Shown here one piece after another: positions 12,822 to 26,649 of a stretch of DNA of 64,000 nt. Every line of letters begins with the position of its first letter. Position 1 is the first letter of the stretch. The notes below the pieces were generated by a model. The model saw only the letters and a list, made by a program, of their open reading frames with translations. It was not told the origin of the DNA and made no database searches. The translations under genes were made by a program, and so were the position numbers. This DNA is from Chrysomallon squamiferum (taxonomy: Eukaryota; Mollusca; Gastropoda; Neomphalida; Peltospiridae): the NCBI GenBank assembly GCA_012295275.1, contig CM022670.1, positions 12,629,583 to 12,693,582 of the forward strand, in the 5' to 3' direction.

Positions 12822-13313
12822 ATGTCTAGCGTATATAAATTTTCTGTTTCAAACCATATAATTATTCATACACATTATGTGCTGTTTATTCCAGCATTTA
12901 CTAATAGAATGAATCAATGTAATTTATGCTGCAATGAATTTCTTTTCTTTTTCTTTTTCGCACTCATTTCATGCATTCTTGTATTTATTTTACATTCACA
13001 ACCAAGATGTATTCTGAAAAACCACAGAAATACATCTTTTCTTTGGATTCTTAAATTTTTGATTTATTATTGCGTTTTATTACTGAAACAGTCTTTGTTC
13101 TGGAAAAAGCGAGTGTGTACGTTTTGTGTTAATAATTTATTCAGAAATAAACGAACCGTGGTCTCACGCCAGACTTTTCTAGCAATAAAAACAAACAAAA
13201 TCGGAATCGGTAAATACAGAAACTGTCACGGTGACTGCGCATGCTCGTTCAACCATAACGAAACCTTATGTTCGCTTCTATCCATCGTGTTATTAAACAT
13301 AAACACAAAATGA
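12822..13313 (+). CDS. candidate 163-codon ORF, unknown
   Basis: Among the longest ORFs in the window not made of a microsatellite. It starts at ATG 12822 (MSSVYKFSVSN) and ends at TGA 13311-13313. It has two hydrophobic stretches (about residues 37-53 and 74-85) and ten or more cysteines in the translation, including CNLCC and CHGDCAC. The first two thirds are AT-rich with Phe/Ile/Leu bias, as expected of chance translation of T-rich DNA; the last third is more balanced. It lies 0.6 kb downstream of the X-box/CRE module and in the same orientation as the 22-codon ORF there. No domain is recognised. Confidence 0.2.
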   Translation: MSSVYKFSVSNHIIIHTHYVLFIPAFTNRMNQCNLCCNEFLFFFFFALISCILVFILHSQPRCILKNHRNTSFLWILKFLIYYCVLLLKQSLFWKKRVCTFCVNNLFRNKRTVVSRQTFLAIKTNKIGIGKYRNCHGDCACSFNHNETLCSLLSIVLLNINTK

Positions 13314-13319
13314 CAGATA

Positions 13320-14050
13320 TAATTTATCGTATTTTGAAAAAATAAATAAATAAAAAAATTCTTTGTAGATGGTAATTTGGATTCTGCCCTGCTTGTGTTG
13401 ATTGTTTAAGAGACGGAACAGAAAAACCGGTAGGAAATCCACAATGAATTTGTAATTAACATTTTTCACACATGCAGAAGATTCTCTGTGGTGGTTCTGC
13501 AAATTGCAGGCTACTTTCTGCAGACACGGCTTTATCGTGGATCTAAGAGGGTAAATGGAGGAATTCGGAACGAACGTAGGATGAAAGCAACAAGATTTTG
13601 GTAGACGGTTCCAAGGTTTCTAAAACCCATTGCGTAATGTCTAAAGTAGCGATGAATGTCTTTAAATTAAATTGGCTTTGAAGAGAGGGAATAGTGAAGA
13701 GAGTTTCCAAGTGTTTCCTAGGATCCGCCTGGCGTCATTTATCCTTGTCTAATTTGCAAGTTGGAGAATTTCCATTTAATTACGCTTAGGGAGTGGCTAC
13801 AGAGCACTAATTACAGCGCTCACTTCGTGCGTTACGTTCCGTTCCAACCAGCTCCCCATAAATAGGTTTCCTAATAGAAGAAGCTTGTTCTCTTCTCTCT
13901 GTGGGGTGCTAATTGATAAAAGTAGCCTATCTTTTAGAATGTTGGCTTCTTTCAGCTTTTATATCACATTACACACAAACCATACTAGTCTATAACAGTA
14001 TATATAATATAATATCATTTTTCATACAACCATTCCTTAATGTAAATATA
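13320..14050. other. non-coding stretch
   Basis: Moderate-complexity DNA at 13500-13900 without an ORF, RNA or repeat that I can support. Confidence 0.5.
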
Positions 14051-14051
14051 T

Positions 14052-14119
<68 letters not shown>

Positions 14120-14122
14120 ATG
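14052..14122 (+). repeat. (AAAT)n microsatellite
   Basis: About 17 uninterrupted AAAT units. An (AAT)n tract follows at about 14467-14507. Confidence 0.95.
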
Positions 14123-14466
14123 ACGCCTAATTCTGAAATACAGTGATGTCTAAAAACAGATGATAATTCAATCAGGCACTTCAGTATATACGATCACTTT
14201 TTTGAAAAATATTATTTTTTTTCTTTTAGAAAATATCTCGTAAAATAATCAGTTCGTGTTAAAGAAAACGTTTTTAATGAAAAAAAAAAAAAAAAAACCC
14301 AAAATTAATGTTGTATATAAAGATTTGTTGCAATATATATTATTAATTACTTTACAACCATGTGACTTTCTTAAACATTGATTCATTCTTTAAATGCCTC
14401 TAACACAGATACTGTTTCCTGCATATTTCTCTTTAAGTATCGTACGAAAATCAACCATTTTATGTA

Positions 14467-14508
<42 letters not shown>

Positions 14509-14599
14509 GTAATAGCAGTAGTGGCAGTTGTTATAAATGCAGTAGAAATTGTAATAACAATAGCAAAAGCAGTATTAGTATCAATATTTGTTTAAGAAA

Positions 14600-15166
14600 A
14601 GACGAAGAAGGAGGAACAGAGAGAGAAGAAAAAGAAGAAGAAGTGACTGAATGAACGATAAAGACAATTTAGTGTTACCTAGGAGATAAACCAGAAAAAA
14701 TATTTTGCTACAATATTTTGCATCGTTCAACAAAACGTGATCTAACTAGGTCACAACGGTCTACATCTGTTCAACGTGAACCTGTTTGTCTATTATCGTT
14801 TCATTTCACAAAATGTGCTACATTCCGAAAATAGTTGTGCTGATTAATGAAATAAGTAGCAGACACTATTACAGCTTATCATGAAGACATGTTTATATGG
14901 ACACTATGGGCAGTAACTTGCTGATCCCGTGCAAATTATGTTAACCCTTGATAAGTCCACTTTCACTTTCCATTACGTGCACGAGGTTTTGCACCTCTAA
15001 TGCATTCCAAAAAGATAGGGTATCTAAATCCTGCACTGGCCGATAATGCAATGGTTCGAAAGAGATTGCCGCCGAAATTACGTTTGACAAGAGATAAAAG
15101 TATATTTCGTTTCGGAGTAAAATAGTGGAAAATATGCCCTTCGGAATTTCAGTTTGGTTTTGTGCC
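14600..15166. other. non-coding stretch
   Basis: Mixed-complexity sequence with no supported gene. It immediately precedes the duplicated segment that starts at 15167. Confidence 0.5.
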
Positions 15167-15425
15167 AGTCTATTACGTTATCTAAACATTTGATCACTTC
15201 TCGATATTTTTAGAATGGTGCTGTAAGACAGAGCGTGAGAAAATTGCTGATATTTTTATTAGCACGAGAGCGCGTGAACCGGAAGTGAATTAAACTCCAG
15301 GTGAAGTTGTAAAACTCTCAGTTAGCCAAAAATCTCGATTACCTGTTTTATCTTTCACTGCTGTTCCTCTCTGACCTTCTAGCTCTTGTGTTTCTTCTCT
15401 GCCTTTGGTTAATTATTCTTATCCC

Positions 15426-15426
<1 letters not shown>
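15167..15426 (+). repeat. 260-bp segment duplicated inverted at 53152-53411
   Basis: Every base from 15167 to 15426 matches the reverse complement of 53152-53411. Identity ends at 15166 on one side and at the base before a (CT)n tract on the other. The segment is non-coding, of normal complexity, and includes CCGGAAGTGAATTAAAC. A perfect match over non-coding DNA points to a recent copy or an assembly artefact. Confidence 0.93.
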
Positions 15427-15428
<2 letters not shown>

Positions 15429-15489
<61 letters not shown>

Positions 15490-15500
15490 TCTCTCTCTTC
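15429..15500 (+). repeat. (CT)n microsatellite
   Basis: (CT)28 at 15429-15484, then imperfect CT-rich sequence. It abuts the duplicated segment. Confidence 0.95.
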
Positions 15501-16130
15501 CTTTTCCGGTAAACCTTTTCATAATATCTCTAACCATTTAGATAATTTTCAAGTTTAGACCAAATTTTATTCGTTTCATTAAACATCTGGCTTCGGCATC
15601 GCAATATCTTCAACAATTTGGCAGAAAGATCTAAAACGACAACGATAACAAACACATCTTACAATCTTGTAACAAATCGCTAAATTCTCCGTGTTACATA
15701 AGGCCAAAGTTTACAAGCTATGGCCAAAGCTACCCAATCTTTTCACAATATGGTTTATTTCTAACAGTCCAAAACATCATGCCACAAATCTCAGACGTCG
15801 AATATCAAAGAGAAATCGGGCCATAAATTCTAGGCGTTCCTTGGAGCAATAGCGTACCACATTAAGATATATCAGTTCTAAAGAGATATGTTTCTTTCTT
15901 CGCTGTAATTCTCCGATCTGTTGCCTATCTACACGTCACTGGTAAACAGACGGTTATGTCTATTATACGGATTTACCTTACTCTGAAAAGCAAACTTTCA
16001 ACATTCATGATGCACTATAATTTGAAAATATAAATTTTCATGATTTATATATGTTACTTTCTGTGCGTTACTGTGAAAAAAATATATATGTCTATTATTT
16101 ACTACTGTTACGAAAACAACAGCAAAAACA
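15501..16130. other. non-coding stretch
   Basis: Moderate-complexity sequence with no repeat, ORF or RNA that I can support. Confidence 0.5.
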
Positions 16131-16132
16131 GA

Positions 16133-16134
16133 AA

Positions 16135-16165
<31 letters not shown>

Positions 16166-16345
16166 AAACTTATTATTAATGGTAGAAGAAATAAAATAGT
16201 GAAGGTTGTGTTGGTAGTAAGTAGTAGTAGTAATAATAACTGAGCAACAGCATCAGCAGCAGCAGCAGCAGCGAGGAAAAAGTTGTAGTAAAGGTAGCAG
16301 TAGTAGTAGTAGCAGCAGGAAGAGGTAGTAGTAGTAGTAGTAACA
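16133..16345 (+). repeat. (AATA)n and imperfect (GTA)n/(GCA)n arrays
   Basis: AATA units at about 16133-16165, then GTA/AGC triplet arrays at about 16216-16345. Confidence 0.9.
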
Positions 16346-16705
16346 GTAGTAGTGTCAATGAGATAACGTACCTCTCTTATTTAATACGATGCATAAAGCC
16401 TCTGTATACAATATAAGTTACTAGGTGAAATGTCTGTTTTTTTAAATCAAAACTATTCTCGGGAAATGTTTATAACGTTTAATCATATTTATATTATTCT
16501 AGGAATACTGCCATCCCGATTCACTGCACCACAGAGATCTAGTATTTACCTTAACATATTTTAACCCTGTGAAAAATTATAGCTATATTACTCTTTTCAT
16601 TCTGAGGTAACGTGTGATTTTATAATGTACTAATAATAATATATAGGCTAAAAACACTTTTTTTTTTTTTTTTATCATGTGAAAAAAGTGTGTTGCCAAG
16701 CCTTA

Positions 16706-16850
16706 CGTTACACTGGGAAAGGATTTATTTTCTTGATTTATATAATTCGGAGAAAACATCTATTTTCAGCGTGTACATACGTTACACTGGGAAACGTCTA
16801 TGTTCGTGATTAAACGTTACGTTGAGAAACGTTTGGCATCTCTCTTAATT
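16706..16850 (+). repeat. about 35-bp degenerate tandem repeat
   Basis: CGTTACACTGGGAAA recurs at 16706 and 16780, with CGTTACGTTGAGAAA at about 16815. Each is followed by a T-rich half ending in GATTTA/GATTAAA. A diverged fourth unit may fill 16741-16779. Confidence 0.6.
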
Positions 16851-17121
16851 GATGTTCCGTTGTGTGCATCTCGTTTTTCCTAACAAGCGGCGGACAAGTC
16901 AGTATTCGATACACAGTGATTTACAGTTCTTCCTCGTTTATTAGCCTCTGTTTATATACGCAGTATATCAAACGCCATCTGGTAAGGAATACACTGGCTT
17001 CGCGCAAAAACTCTGATGGTCATTCAGATTCCGTGTAGGATACAGTGTTTTAAAATACTGAGAATGAAATCCGTATGCAGTTTCACAGATTATAAATAAA
17101 CTAATTAAAATTAATTAATTA

Positions 17122-17279
17122 ATTAATGCTGCTGCTATTACTGCTACTGCTGTTATCGCTGCTACTACTATTACTACTACTACAATTTCTACTACTAGGT
17201 CTACTACTATTGCTACTACCACTACTATTACTACTACTACTACTACTACAACTACTACTACAACAACTACTACTACTAG
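17122..17279 (+). repeat. (TAC)n/(TGC)n triplet array
   Basis: Imperfect ACT/GCT triplets preceded by (TTAA)n. Confidence 0.9.
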
Positions 17280-17561
17280 TCTAAAGCAGACTGCATGAAT
17301 AAATAAATAAAAATAAATAGATACATTTTTATTAAAGCAGACTTTATTATTTATTATTTATTATTTAAGCACTGAGCCATGAATATATTGCGATCTATAA
17401 CGTTACTTTCACTTAGTAGCATACATTATATATTTAGCCTTTTTGCAACATATTAAGGGTATTCATAGTTGCGTAAACTATTTTGTTAAAACTGAAGAAT
17501 GCTTAAACATGTGTATTTTTAAGATGTTTTAAAATTCTGTTAAAAGAATATTTTAAAAGTA

Positions 17562-17562
17562 C

Positions 17563-17619
<57 letters not shown>

Positions 17620-17650
17620 CATATATATATATACATATATACATACACAC
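17562..17650 (+). repeat. (CATA)n-(TA)n microsatellite
   Basis: About 14 CATA units, then TA/CATA mixtures. Confidence 0.95.
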
Positions 17651-17902
17651 ATATTAGTCAGCTATGTGTCTTTTCACGAATTAAAAGCCTTTATTTTCAC
17701 TGTGTAGAGATAGTTACATGCACAGAACAGGTCAGTATATTTTAATCAATAGCTAAGCAACAGGTATCTGACAGATTCTGCGTCAAAAGATGCTTCCGGG
17801 ACACGTTTGTTTCTAAAGCATTACAACTTACGGTTAACGTACATTACTAAGCAAGAAAAGAAAAAGAAGCAATGGAGTGGTAGAAGAACATTGCAGTTGG
17901 TT

Positions 17903-17904
<2 letters not shown>

Positions 17905-17948
<44 letters not shown>

Positions 17949-17960
17949 TGTGTGTATGTG
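17905..17960 (+). repeat. (GT)n microsatellite
   Basis: GT repeats with a short imperfect tail. Confidence 0.95.
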
Positions 17961-17999
17961 CGTATGTATTTCATGTTTATTTGAAGAAAAAAAATGATA

Positions 18000-19360
18000 T
18001 CGTGCTTCGAGGTTGAAAAGGTTTGGTATAGGAAATAAAAAGACTTTATGGAATGATATTTTAGCGTCGAGCAATATTTTACAAGAAGAAGTGTGCTTAA
18101 ATCGAAACAAACATGCATAGTCGCATAACAGCTGGAAGGACAAATAGTAACGCAACGTAAATTGCAGACAAGTTGATCTTTCATACATTTCTTGATGGTT
18201 GTTACAGAAAGTACAGTTAATTAAAAGCCACTTGCCGCTGTTGTGAACAGAACAACTCATGTGGCAACAGTTTTCCTTTGTACAGTTTCAGACCGAAATG
18301 ACAGCTAATATCCGAAGGGATGTCGTTAAATAACGGCTCTTTCTTCTCATGTCACTTCGTCAATATACTCGGCCTCGCAATAAAAACAGCTGACTCCATT
18401 ACGTTGAAAGAAATTCACAATAAATCAATTTACTGTCTGTAATATTCCTCACGTCCAAAATTTACAGTTAAGATTATGATCATCGTGACATATTAACAAG
18501 AAGAACGAAGCAGACTCTGAACGTAAACTGGTGTCGAGTGTAAACGATATTTCGAAATGGCTATAACAGAAAATACAAAACATCGCGATCTAGTTCAGAA
18601 GTTGCTTCTCGAAGAATGGTTCCTTTGATACAGCTGTTACTGTTATTGTCATTTCTTATTAATTTTCCATAAAAATGTTTTCTGAGATCAGTGATCGCGA
18701 TATACATACACTAAACTATTAACTAAATAGATAATATGAAGTCACCGGTGTAAACTTCCATATCCTATTAATTTGAGGCTTTTTGTCTGGGATGCATACT
18801 GAAACATTTCAAGCTTTAGGCGATCATTTAGGCTTCTATTAACTTTTTTCTTGTTTCTTTTATTTTTCGTTAATTTTAGTTAATCATCTGATCATCACGA
18901 AATGATTTGTTGCTTCAACAGACTGTTAAATAGTCTCGTCAAAATACAAACATCATCAGATAATCCAGATGATACCTCGGCCAGATGATCCTACTTTCCC
19001 GTCTTTAATTCAAAAATACGTCATATTTCTTCAACTTTTCTACGCCTTTCGGGATAAATTTCTTGTTAATTGAAAAGCGAGTCACGATAATTAAGTTGAA
19101 TACGAGGAGACCTTCTAGTGATTACAGAGAAGCGCCTGTAGAAAATGGACACGTCTGGCCAATTACGGACACACGCTGGACCTCATTAGCACGGAAACTC
19201 CAGCTTGTGTCCAGACGTGGGCAACACCAACATCGTCAGACATTTACAGAATTCTCTGATGTTTTCTCAGTTTATTTTTCCTCAGGTAATTATTATAATA
19301 CGCTGACCTTTGCTGCCTGAACGTTCAGACTTGTTCATCAAGGAGTAGTCAGTCTGTTTA
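18000..19360. other. repeat-poor non-coding stretch
   Basis: About 1.3 kb without microsatellites, unusual here. At 19148-19220, CACGTCTGG and CCAGACGTG form a perfect 9-base inverted repeat about 50 bases apart. No ATG-initiated ORF with support is seen. It could hold regulatory DNA. Confidence 0.4.
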
Positions 19361-19569
19361 CGATCATATATATATATATATATATAGTATTTATGATGTA
19401 GTGGTGGTAATTAAATTATTTTATTAACGCCTACTCATCTGTATAACTAGAATTTAGTTTTGATTAATGTTGATATTTATAGACTGTTTGCGAGTTGTAT
19501 ATTTATTTTTTTAAGTTAAACTGTTTAAAATATCTTAGAGAGGTTTAGAGAGCGATAATTAACTACTAC

Positions 19570-20122
19570 TATAATTATTATTAATACCACCACTCTTATT
19601 ACTACTACTTTTTGAAATTATTACTACTACTACTACTATTACCATCATTACTATTATTTCTACTACAACAACAACAAAAACAATGTTTATTACTGCTAAT
19701 ACTATTTCTACTATTGCTGTCGGTGCAACTCTATTACTAATAATAACAATAAAAAGATGAACAAGAACAAGATCAACAGCAACGATAAAAAAAACAGAAG
19801 AAAGAAAAAAAGTTATTTTGCTAAAACTCTAGTTTATCTTGAAGGCATCAAGTTTACCAGTAAAATAATCAACAACAAAGAAAAAAAAAAGGCAAAATCA
19901 GCCACTTTTAAAGATGACAACAGAAAAACAATTGCTTCAGAAACATCTGGAAAAAGTAAAACAAGAATTGCAACAACAAAAACTCTTGTATATCTTCTAC
20001 TTGTTGATGTTGATATTTCTGATATTTTTGCGTTAATGGTTTTCTTCTTGTTATTCTTTATTTTCTTTTACTTCTTTTCGTTTTTCTGCGTTGTTCTTTT
20101 TCTTTTCCTTCAACTTAATTGA
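19570..20122 (+). repeat. triplet array and A-rich/T-rich low-complexity block
   Basis: An imperfect ACT array (about 19570-19730) precedes an A-rich half and then a T-rich half. An ATG ORF (19757-20122, 121 codons) runs through both. It translates to a Lys-rich part followed by a Phe/Leu-rich part, which is what such base composition gives by default, so I do not call it a gene. Confidence 0.5.
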
Positions 20123-20129
20123 ACTCATA

Positions 20130-20900
20130 AACAAAAAACTGACCGTATAAAACCAACGACAAAAGCAGGTGATAACAAAAACGGAACGTAAACAATGTAA
20201 AATAACACTTGCTCCTAAGACAATAGAAAAAAATAACTGACAATGTTAAATTCTGTTCGTAAATTTCTCAAAAGAAGAAGAATTGCTTCACCATATCCGT
20301 GAAAAAGAACATTATAAGCAATAACATTTAATCTATCAAATTACATTAATATATCATTTTATCAAGTTCAGTCAGGCTGACTCATTTTGTTGGAGTAGGT
20401 AATAACGAAAACAATTTAAAAAATAGGAAGAAACGGTACAAAGATTTATAATTATTAGATATTGATCTTTCATAAATGTGGGATAGTTGTAAGAAGAAAA
20501 ATATATTAAAATATTGAGTATATGATAATAATAAAGAAAAGTAGGCAAAGGAAGCTTTTCTACCATCTGGACTGACGAGATTTGCTAGATTACGGTTGTA
20601 GTTGGAGGAATGTAAAGACTGATGAATAATGTGAAGAGATTATACACTTGCTTGAGCCGAGCTATCTAAAACACATGTAGAGATCTCTACGGTTCAACAG
20701 AGACTGACAGTTTTGTGTTTTAGTGGTAAGCAAACCAGTGTTGTGTATCTGCTAAACTAACACTGATGATAGTCGTTCTAGTGTGACGGAGGAATGGTTT
20801 ATTAAGGGTCAGAATGAAAGTAAGAGGAGAGGAAGAGGTTATAGGTAAGTCTATTAAAACAGAACAGAAAAATATATAGCAAAGATTTCTTTTTGTCAGA
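20130..20900. other. non-coding AT-rich stretch
   Basis: No repeat array, ORF or RNA that I can support. Confidence 0.5.
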
Positions 20901-20906
20901 AACTAG

Positions 20907-21242
<336 letters not shown>

Positions 21243-21354
21243 CAGATAGAAGGTAGAAAAAGAGAACAGGCAGGACAAATACAGCTTGTGTAACAGAAAA
21301 AAAAAACGACTAACTGATCCATCGATAAGTCGATAACTCTGGAGGTTATTCGAT

Positions 21355-21400
21355 CGATTATTTTTAATCTATAGTCATGTCGATTTAATCTATAGTCATG
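21355..21400 (+). repeat. short tandem duplication
   Basis: TTTAATCTATAGTCATG occurs twice in tandem with TCGAT before each copy, at a spacing of about 21 bases. Confidence 0.8.
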
Positions 21401-21897
21401 GGGAAGGGAGTAATTGCATGAATGACTGAATTAATATAGGAGTAAGTAAGTGATCAACTAATTAGTGAACAAATGACAGCTAATTACAAATACCGTTAAC
21501 AAGGTGTGTGTATCGAAATCTCAAACACACCTTCATTAACTGAGGATCTTCTTATTTTTAACAAAGAACTTTGCCAGATTTACAGCTAAAAACTATTTCT
21601 TACAGATCAGTAAGTGATCGATTGGTTTGTTTGTGTTATTTTCTCTTTTTTTTTTATCTGAAACTGACAAATGGATTTCCACTCGCTACATATGAACTTT
21701 CGATTTGGAGGTAGAGTTGTGTTCAGTATTTTAGAACAAGGGAGAGGCCACGCAACTCCGAAATGCATAACCGTTAACAAGAAAGAAATATAATTCAAAA
21801 TAATAATAATAATAATTTAAAAATAATAATAATAATAAAGAAAATGGGTCTGAATAAAAATAAAAATAATCTTATTGTTTTATTGTTTTTAACTTCA

Positions 21898-21898
<1 letters not shown>

Positions 21899-21934
<36 letters not shown>
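21899..21934 (+). repeat. (TA)n microsatellite
   Basis: Uninterrupted TA tract. The following 21940-22160 is of moderate complexity with no supported gene. Confidence 0.9.
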
Positions 21935-21938
<4 letters not shown>

Positions 21939-22478
21939 TGATCATAGCGCCCCCTGTCGTCCACAAATTTTGATCCGAGCCTGCAAAAAAGATGATCTAA
22001 AACATCAAGCGATGCCGAATTGCATTAAGCGGTCTGTTTAACTTTTGGGCAGTGAGCATAAATATTTTTGATTACGGTACATCTGTTGTTATTAAAGCGT
22101 AAAAAAAGATCATTTATCACCGCCGTCCAGAAAACTGCTCTGTTGGAATAACAGCTACAACGAATCAATATGCGAAGATTGGCGGCGATCGGAATAATAA
22201 TAAAAATATATATATATAAAAAAAAAAAAAAACGTTTGGAACTAAAATAAATTTTAATGGCTTGTTGTATAGAATAGAATAGAATGAAACAAGTTGAAAT
22301 AAAATTATATAAAACAAAATTAAGTTAAATGGATATATATAAATAAAATATGTAAAGTAAGTAACCCTGATAATGTGGGAAATACATGGAAATAATAGAT
22401 GATCAGAGAAAAGGTGAAAGTCAAAGAGAAATATGAAAAAAAATGAAGACGAAATAGACTGCTAGACAAAGTTAAGAG

Positions 22479-22758
<280 letters not shown>

Positions 22759-23094
22759 ATAACAGATTTACCACTGCGTAAACAGATCACGCGATTTAAA
22801 TTGCATTGATTTTTTTTCCCCCGAAAAGTGCAAAACAACAACACAGCTTTAGATAAAAAGAAAAAAAAAAAAGAAATGCCATAAATATTTTTAATATTTT
22901 ATTTTCGTTTTTTTATGACTTCTCCAGAACAGCAGCACGGAAATAAGATTCTCTGAAAGAAGAGAAAATAAAAATCTATATCAAAAATCTGAATAATACC
23001 GAGAATCTGTGTGAGAAGATACAAAAGGTTAATGGTCAGTTATTAACTGTTATTTGACCGGCTGAATGTTTATGATGTCTCAGATTTATATATA

Positions 23095-23102
23095 TACATA
23101 CA

Positions 23103-23168
<66 letters not shown>
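23095..23168 (+). repeat. (CATA)n-(TA)n microsatellite
   Basis: CATA units lead into a TA tract. Confidence 0.95.
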
Positions 23169-23171
<3 letters not shown>

Positions 23172-23219
23172 TCTTTCTTCATGTTTTTTTTTCTTTACTT
23201 ATTTGTTGTTATATTTTAT

Positions 23220-23475
23220 ATTTGTTGCATGGCAGTTTGCAGTGCGGTGGACATACGTACAGAACAACGGACAGCATACTGCATATCTGTCGGCTGGATC
23301 AACTACACAGTGGCTGCCTAATGGACAGTTGACGTGATGAAGACTTCTACCACAGTTCAGTGTAAGACCGTCTGAACCTACCAGAGGAGAGCCAACCTTG
23401 CATGGGTTGAAAGCAACGTCAGCCTGTAACAGGAGGAATAGTTTTTACGTGAATAAAATGTGTTTGTTCTGTTGT
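23220..23475 (+). other. possible 3' exon or retroposed fragment
   Basis: A GC-richer block, about half GC by eye, between two microsatellites. It ends with AATAAA at 23452-23457 followed by a GT-rich stretch (TGTTTGTTCTGTTGTG), the arrangement of a polyadenylation site. No frame is convincingly coding. It could be a terminal exon or a SINE-like fragment. Confidence 0.25.
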
Positions 23476-23499
23476 GTTTCTGTTATCTTCTAAATAGCT

Positions 23500-23635
<136 letters not shown>

Positions 23636-23775
23636 TTCAAGTCGAACGATATTTATTTATACGGTGTGCAATTCCTAAGCCTGTCTGTATATCTGTCTGC
23701 CTGTCTGCATGTCTGTCTGCCTTTTCTGTATGACATAATTTATAACTAGCTGCATTTCTCTCAGACATTTTAAGT

Positions 23776-24590
23776 AGTCCAATGTACAAATCTGTCTATC
23801 AGTCTGACTACATAGTCCAGTATACATATCTGTCTATCAGTCTGACTAAATAGTCCAATGTACGTATCTGTCTATCAGTCTGACTAAGCAGTCCAATGTA
23901 CAAATCTGTCTATCAGTCTGACTAAATAGTCCAATATACATATCTGTCTATCAGTCTGACTAAATAGTCCAATGTACAAATCTGTCTATCAGTCTGACTA
24001 AATAGTCCAATATACATATCTGTCTATCAGTGTGACTAAGCAGTCCAGTGTACAAATCTGTCTCTCAGTCTGACTAAGCTGTCCAATGTACATATCTGTC
24101 TATCAGTGTGACTAAGCAGTCCAGTGTACAAATCTGTCTCTCAGTCTGACTAAGCTGTCCAATGTACAAATCTGTCTCTCAGTCTGACTAAGCTGCCCAA
24201 TGTACAAATCTGTCTAACAGTCTGACTAAGCAGTGCAGTGTACAAATCTGTCTCTCAGTCTGACTAAGCTGTCCAATGTACAAATCTGTCTAACAGTCTG
24301 ACTAAGCAGTGCAGTGTACATATCTGTCTATCAGTCTGACTAAGCAGTCCAGTGTAGATATCTGTCTATCAGTCTGACTAAGCAGTCCAGTGTACATATC
24401 TGTCTATCAGTCTGACTAAGCAGTACAGTGTACTTATATTTGTCTATCAGTCTGACTAAGCAGTCCAGTGTTATTATATTTGTCTACCAGTCTGACTAAG
24501 CAGTCCAGTGTACAGATCTGTCTACAAGTCTGATTAAATAGTCAATTGTATAAATCTGGCTGTCAATGTGACTAAGCAGTCCAGTGTACG
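23776..24590 (+). repeat. 38-bp minisatellite, 21 units plus a partial
   Basis: Units start every 38 bases from 23776 (two 40-base units at 24422 and 24462). The core is TCTGTCTATCAGTCTGACT, flanked by AGTCCAATGTACAAA. Variants are grouped: an AAAT-ending form dominates at the left, AAGC at the right. Alternating pairs suggest 76-base higher-order units, for example units 4-5 with 6-7, and 8-9 with 10-11. The unit length is not a multiple of three, so it is not a coding repeat. Confidence 0.95.
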
Positions 24591-24599
24591 AAATGAACA

Positions 24600-25728
<1,129 letters not shown>

Positions 25729-26201
25729 TGAAGCACATATCTACTGCCTAATTTCTTAATAGCACTATATCCATAACGAAAACACACATTGTAATAATAA
25801 TAATAATACAGTTCTGCTATTGCTGATATAATTTTATATATTTACTGCATTCGATATAATTGTATTTCCCCAGATATATTTTGTTATGGCTTATTTCGCA
25901 ATCCCAGAACGACGTCTGAAAATTCAATCTATGTTGTTATTGAATAAATAATTAACTTGCTATAAACGGATTCGGAATACTAACGAACTCGGGCTGACTT
26001 GTCTTTGTGGACTGACATGAAAAATCAGTTGAGTACACGTAAATATTGTTTATTACCCCAGGGATCGATTGAGGCTTCCCGATAATTTACATCATAGGGT
26101 TAAAGTCACTGCTTAGTGCATGACTTTTTATTTTATTTTTAAATCGTGATCTAACGGTAGATAGCTGTCTGGTGATAAATAACAGTTATTTTCTTTCTCT
26201 C

Positions 26202-26202
<1 letters not shown>

Positions 26203-26255
<53 letters not shown>

Positions 26256-26300
26256 GTTGTTGCTGTTGTTGTTGTTGTTGTTGTTGATGCTGTTGCTGTT
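26203..26300 (+). repeat. (TTA)n-(TTG)n microsatellite
   Basis: TTA units to about 26254, continuing as TTG/CTG triplets. Confidence 0.95.
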
Positions 26301-26649
26301 TTTGTTGTTGTCGACTTTTCTTAAATTTATTGCTGTTGTTTGTGGACTTTTTTTTTTCTTTTTTTTAATTTGTTTTGCTAATGCGATCGTCGTCGTTTTC
26401 GTTTTAATTTCATAAATTTATTATACACTTATTCTAATCATCCTTATGATTATCATCAACATTCTCGTCATCATTACCTCTAGTACATCATTTCATCTGC
26501 TGACACCAAAACAACAGTTACTGTTATACAACTACAACCACTGTAACTACTACTACTGTGGAAATGGTCTACGCCATTTACTACAAAAATTTCTACTATC
26601 ACTATCACTATCACTATATTATTATACAGTGTTGTAACTATAAAATCAG

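Noticed and set aside
19757-20122. 121-codon ATG ORF, Lys-rich then Phe-rich with a hydrophobic end
   Set aside because: The composition follows an A-rich half and a T-rich half of low-complexity DNA; there is no motif or promoter.
23776-24590. CRISPR-like array of regularly spaced repeats
   Set aside because: Units are contiguous 38-base tandem repeats without unique spacers, in eukaryotic DNA.
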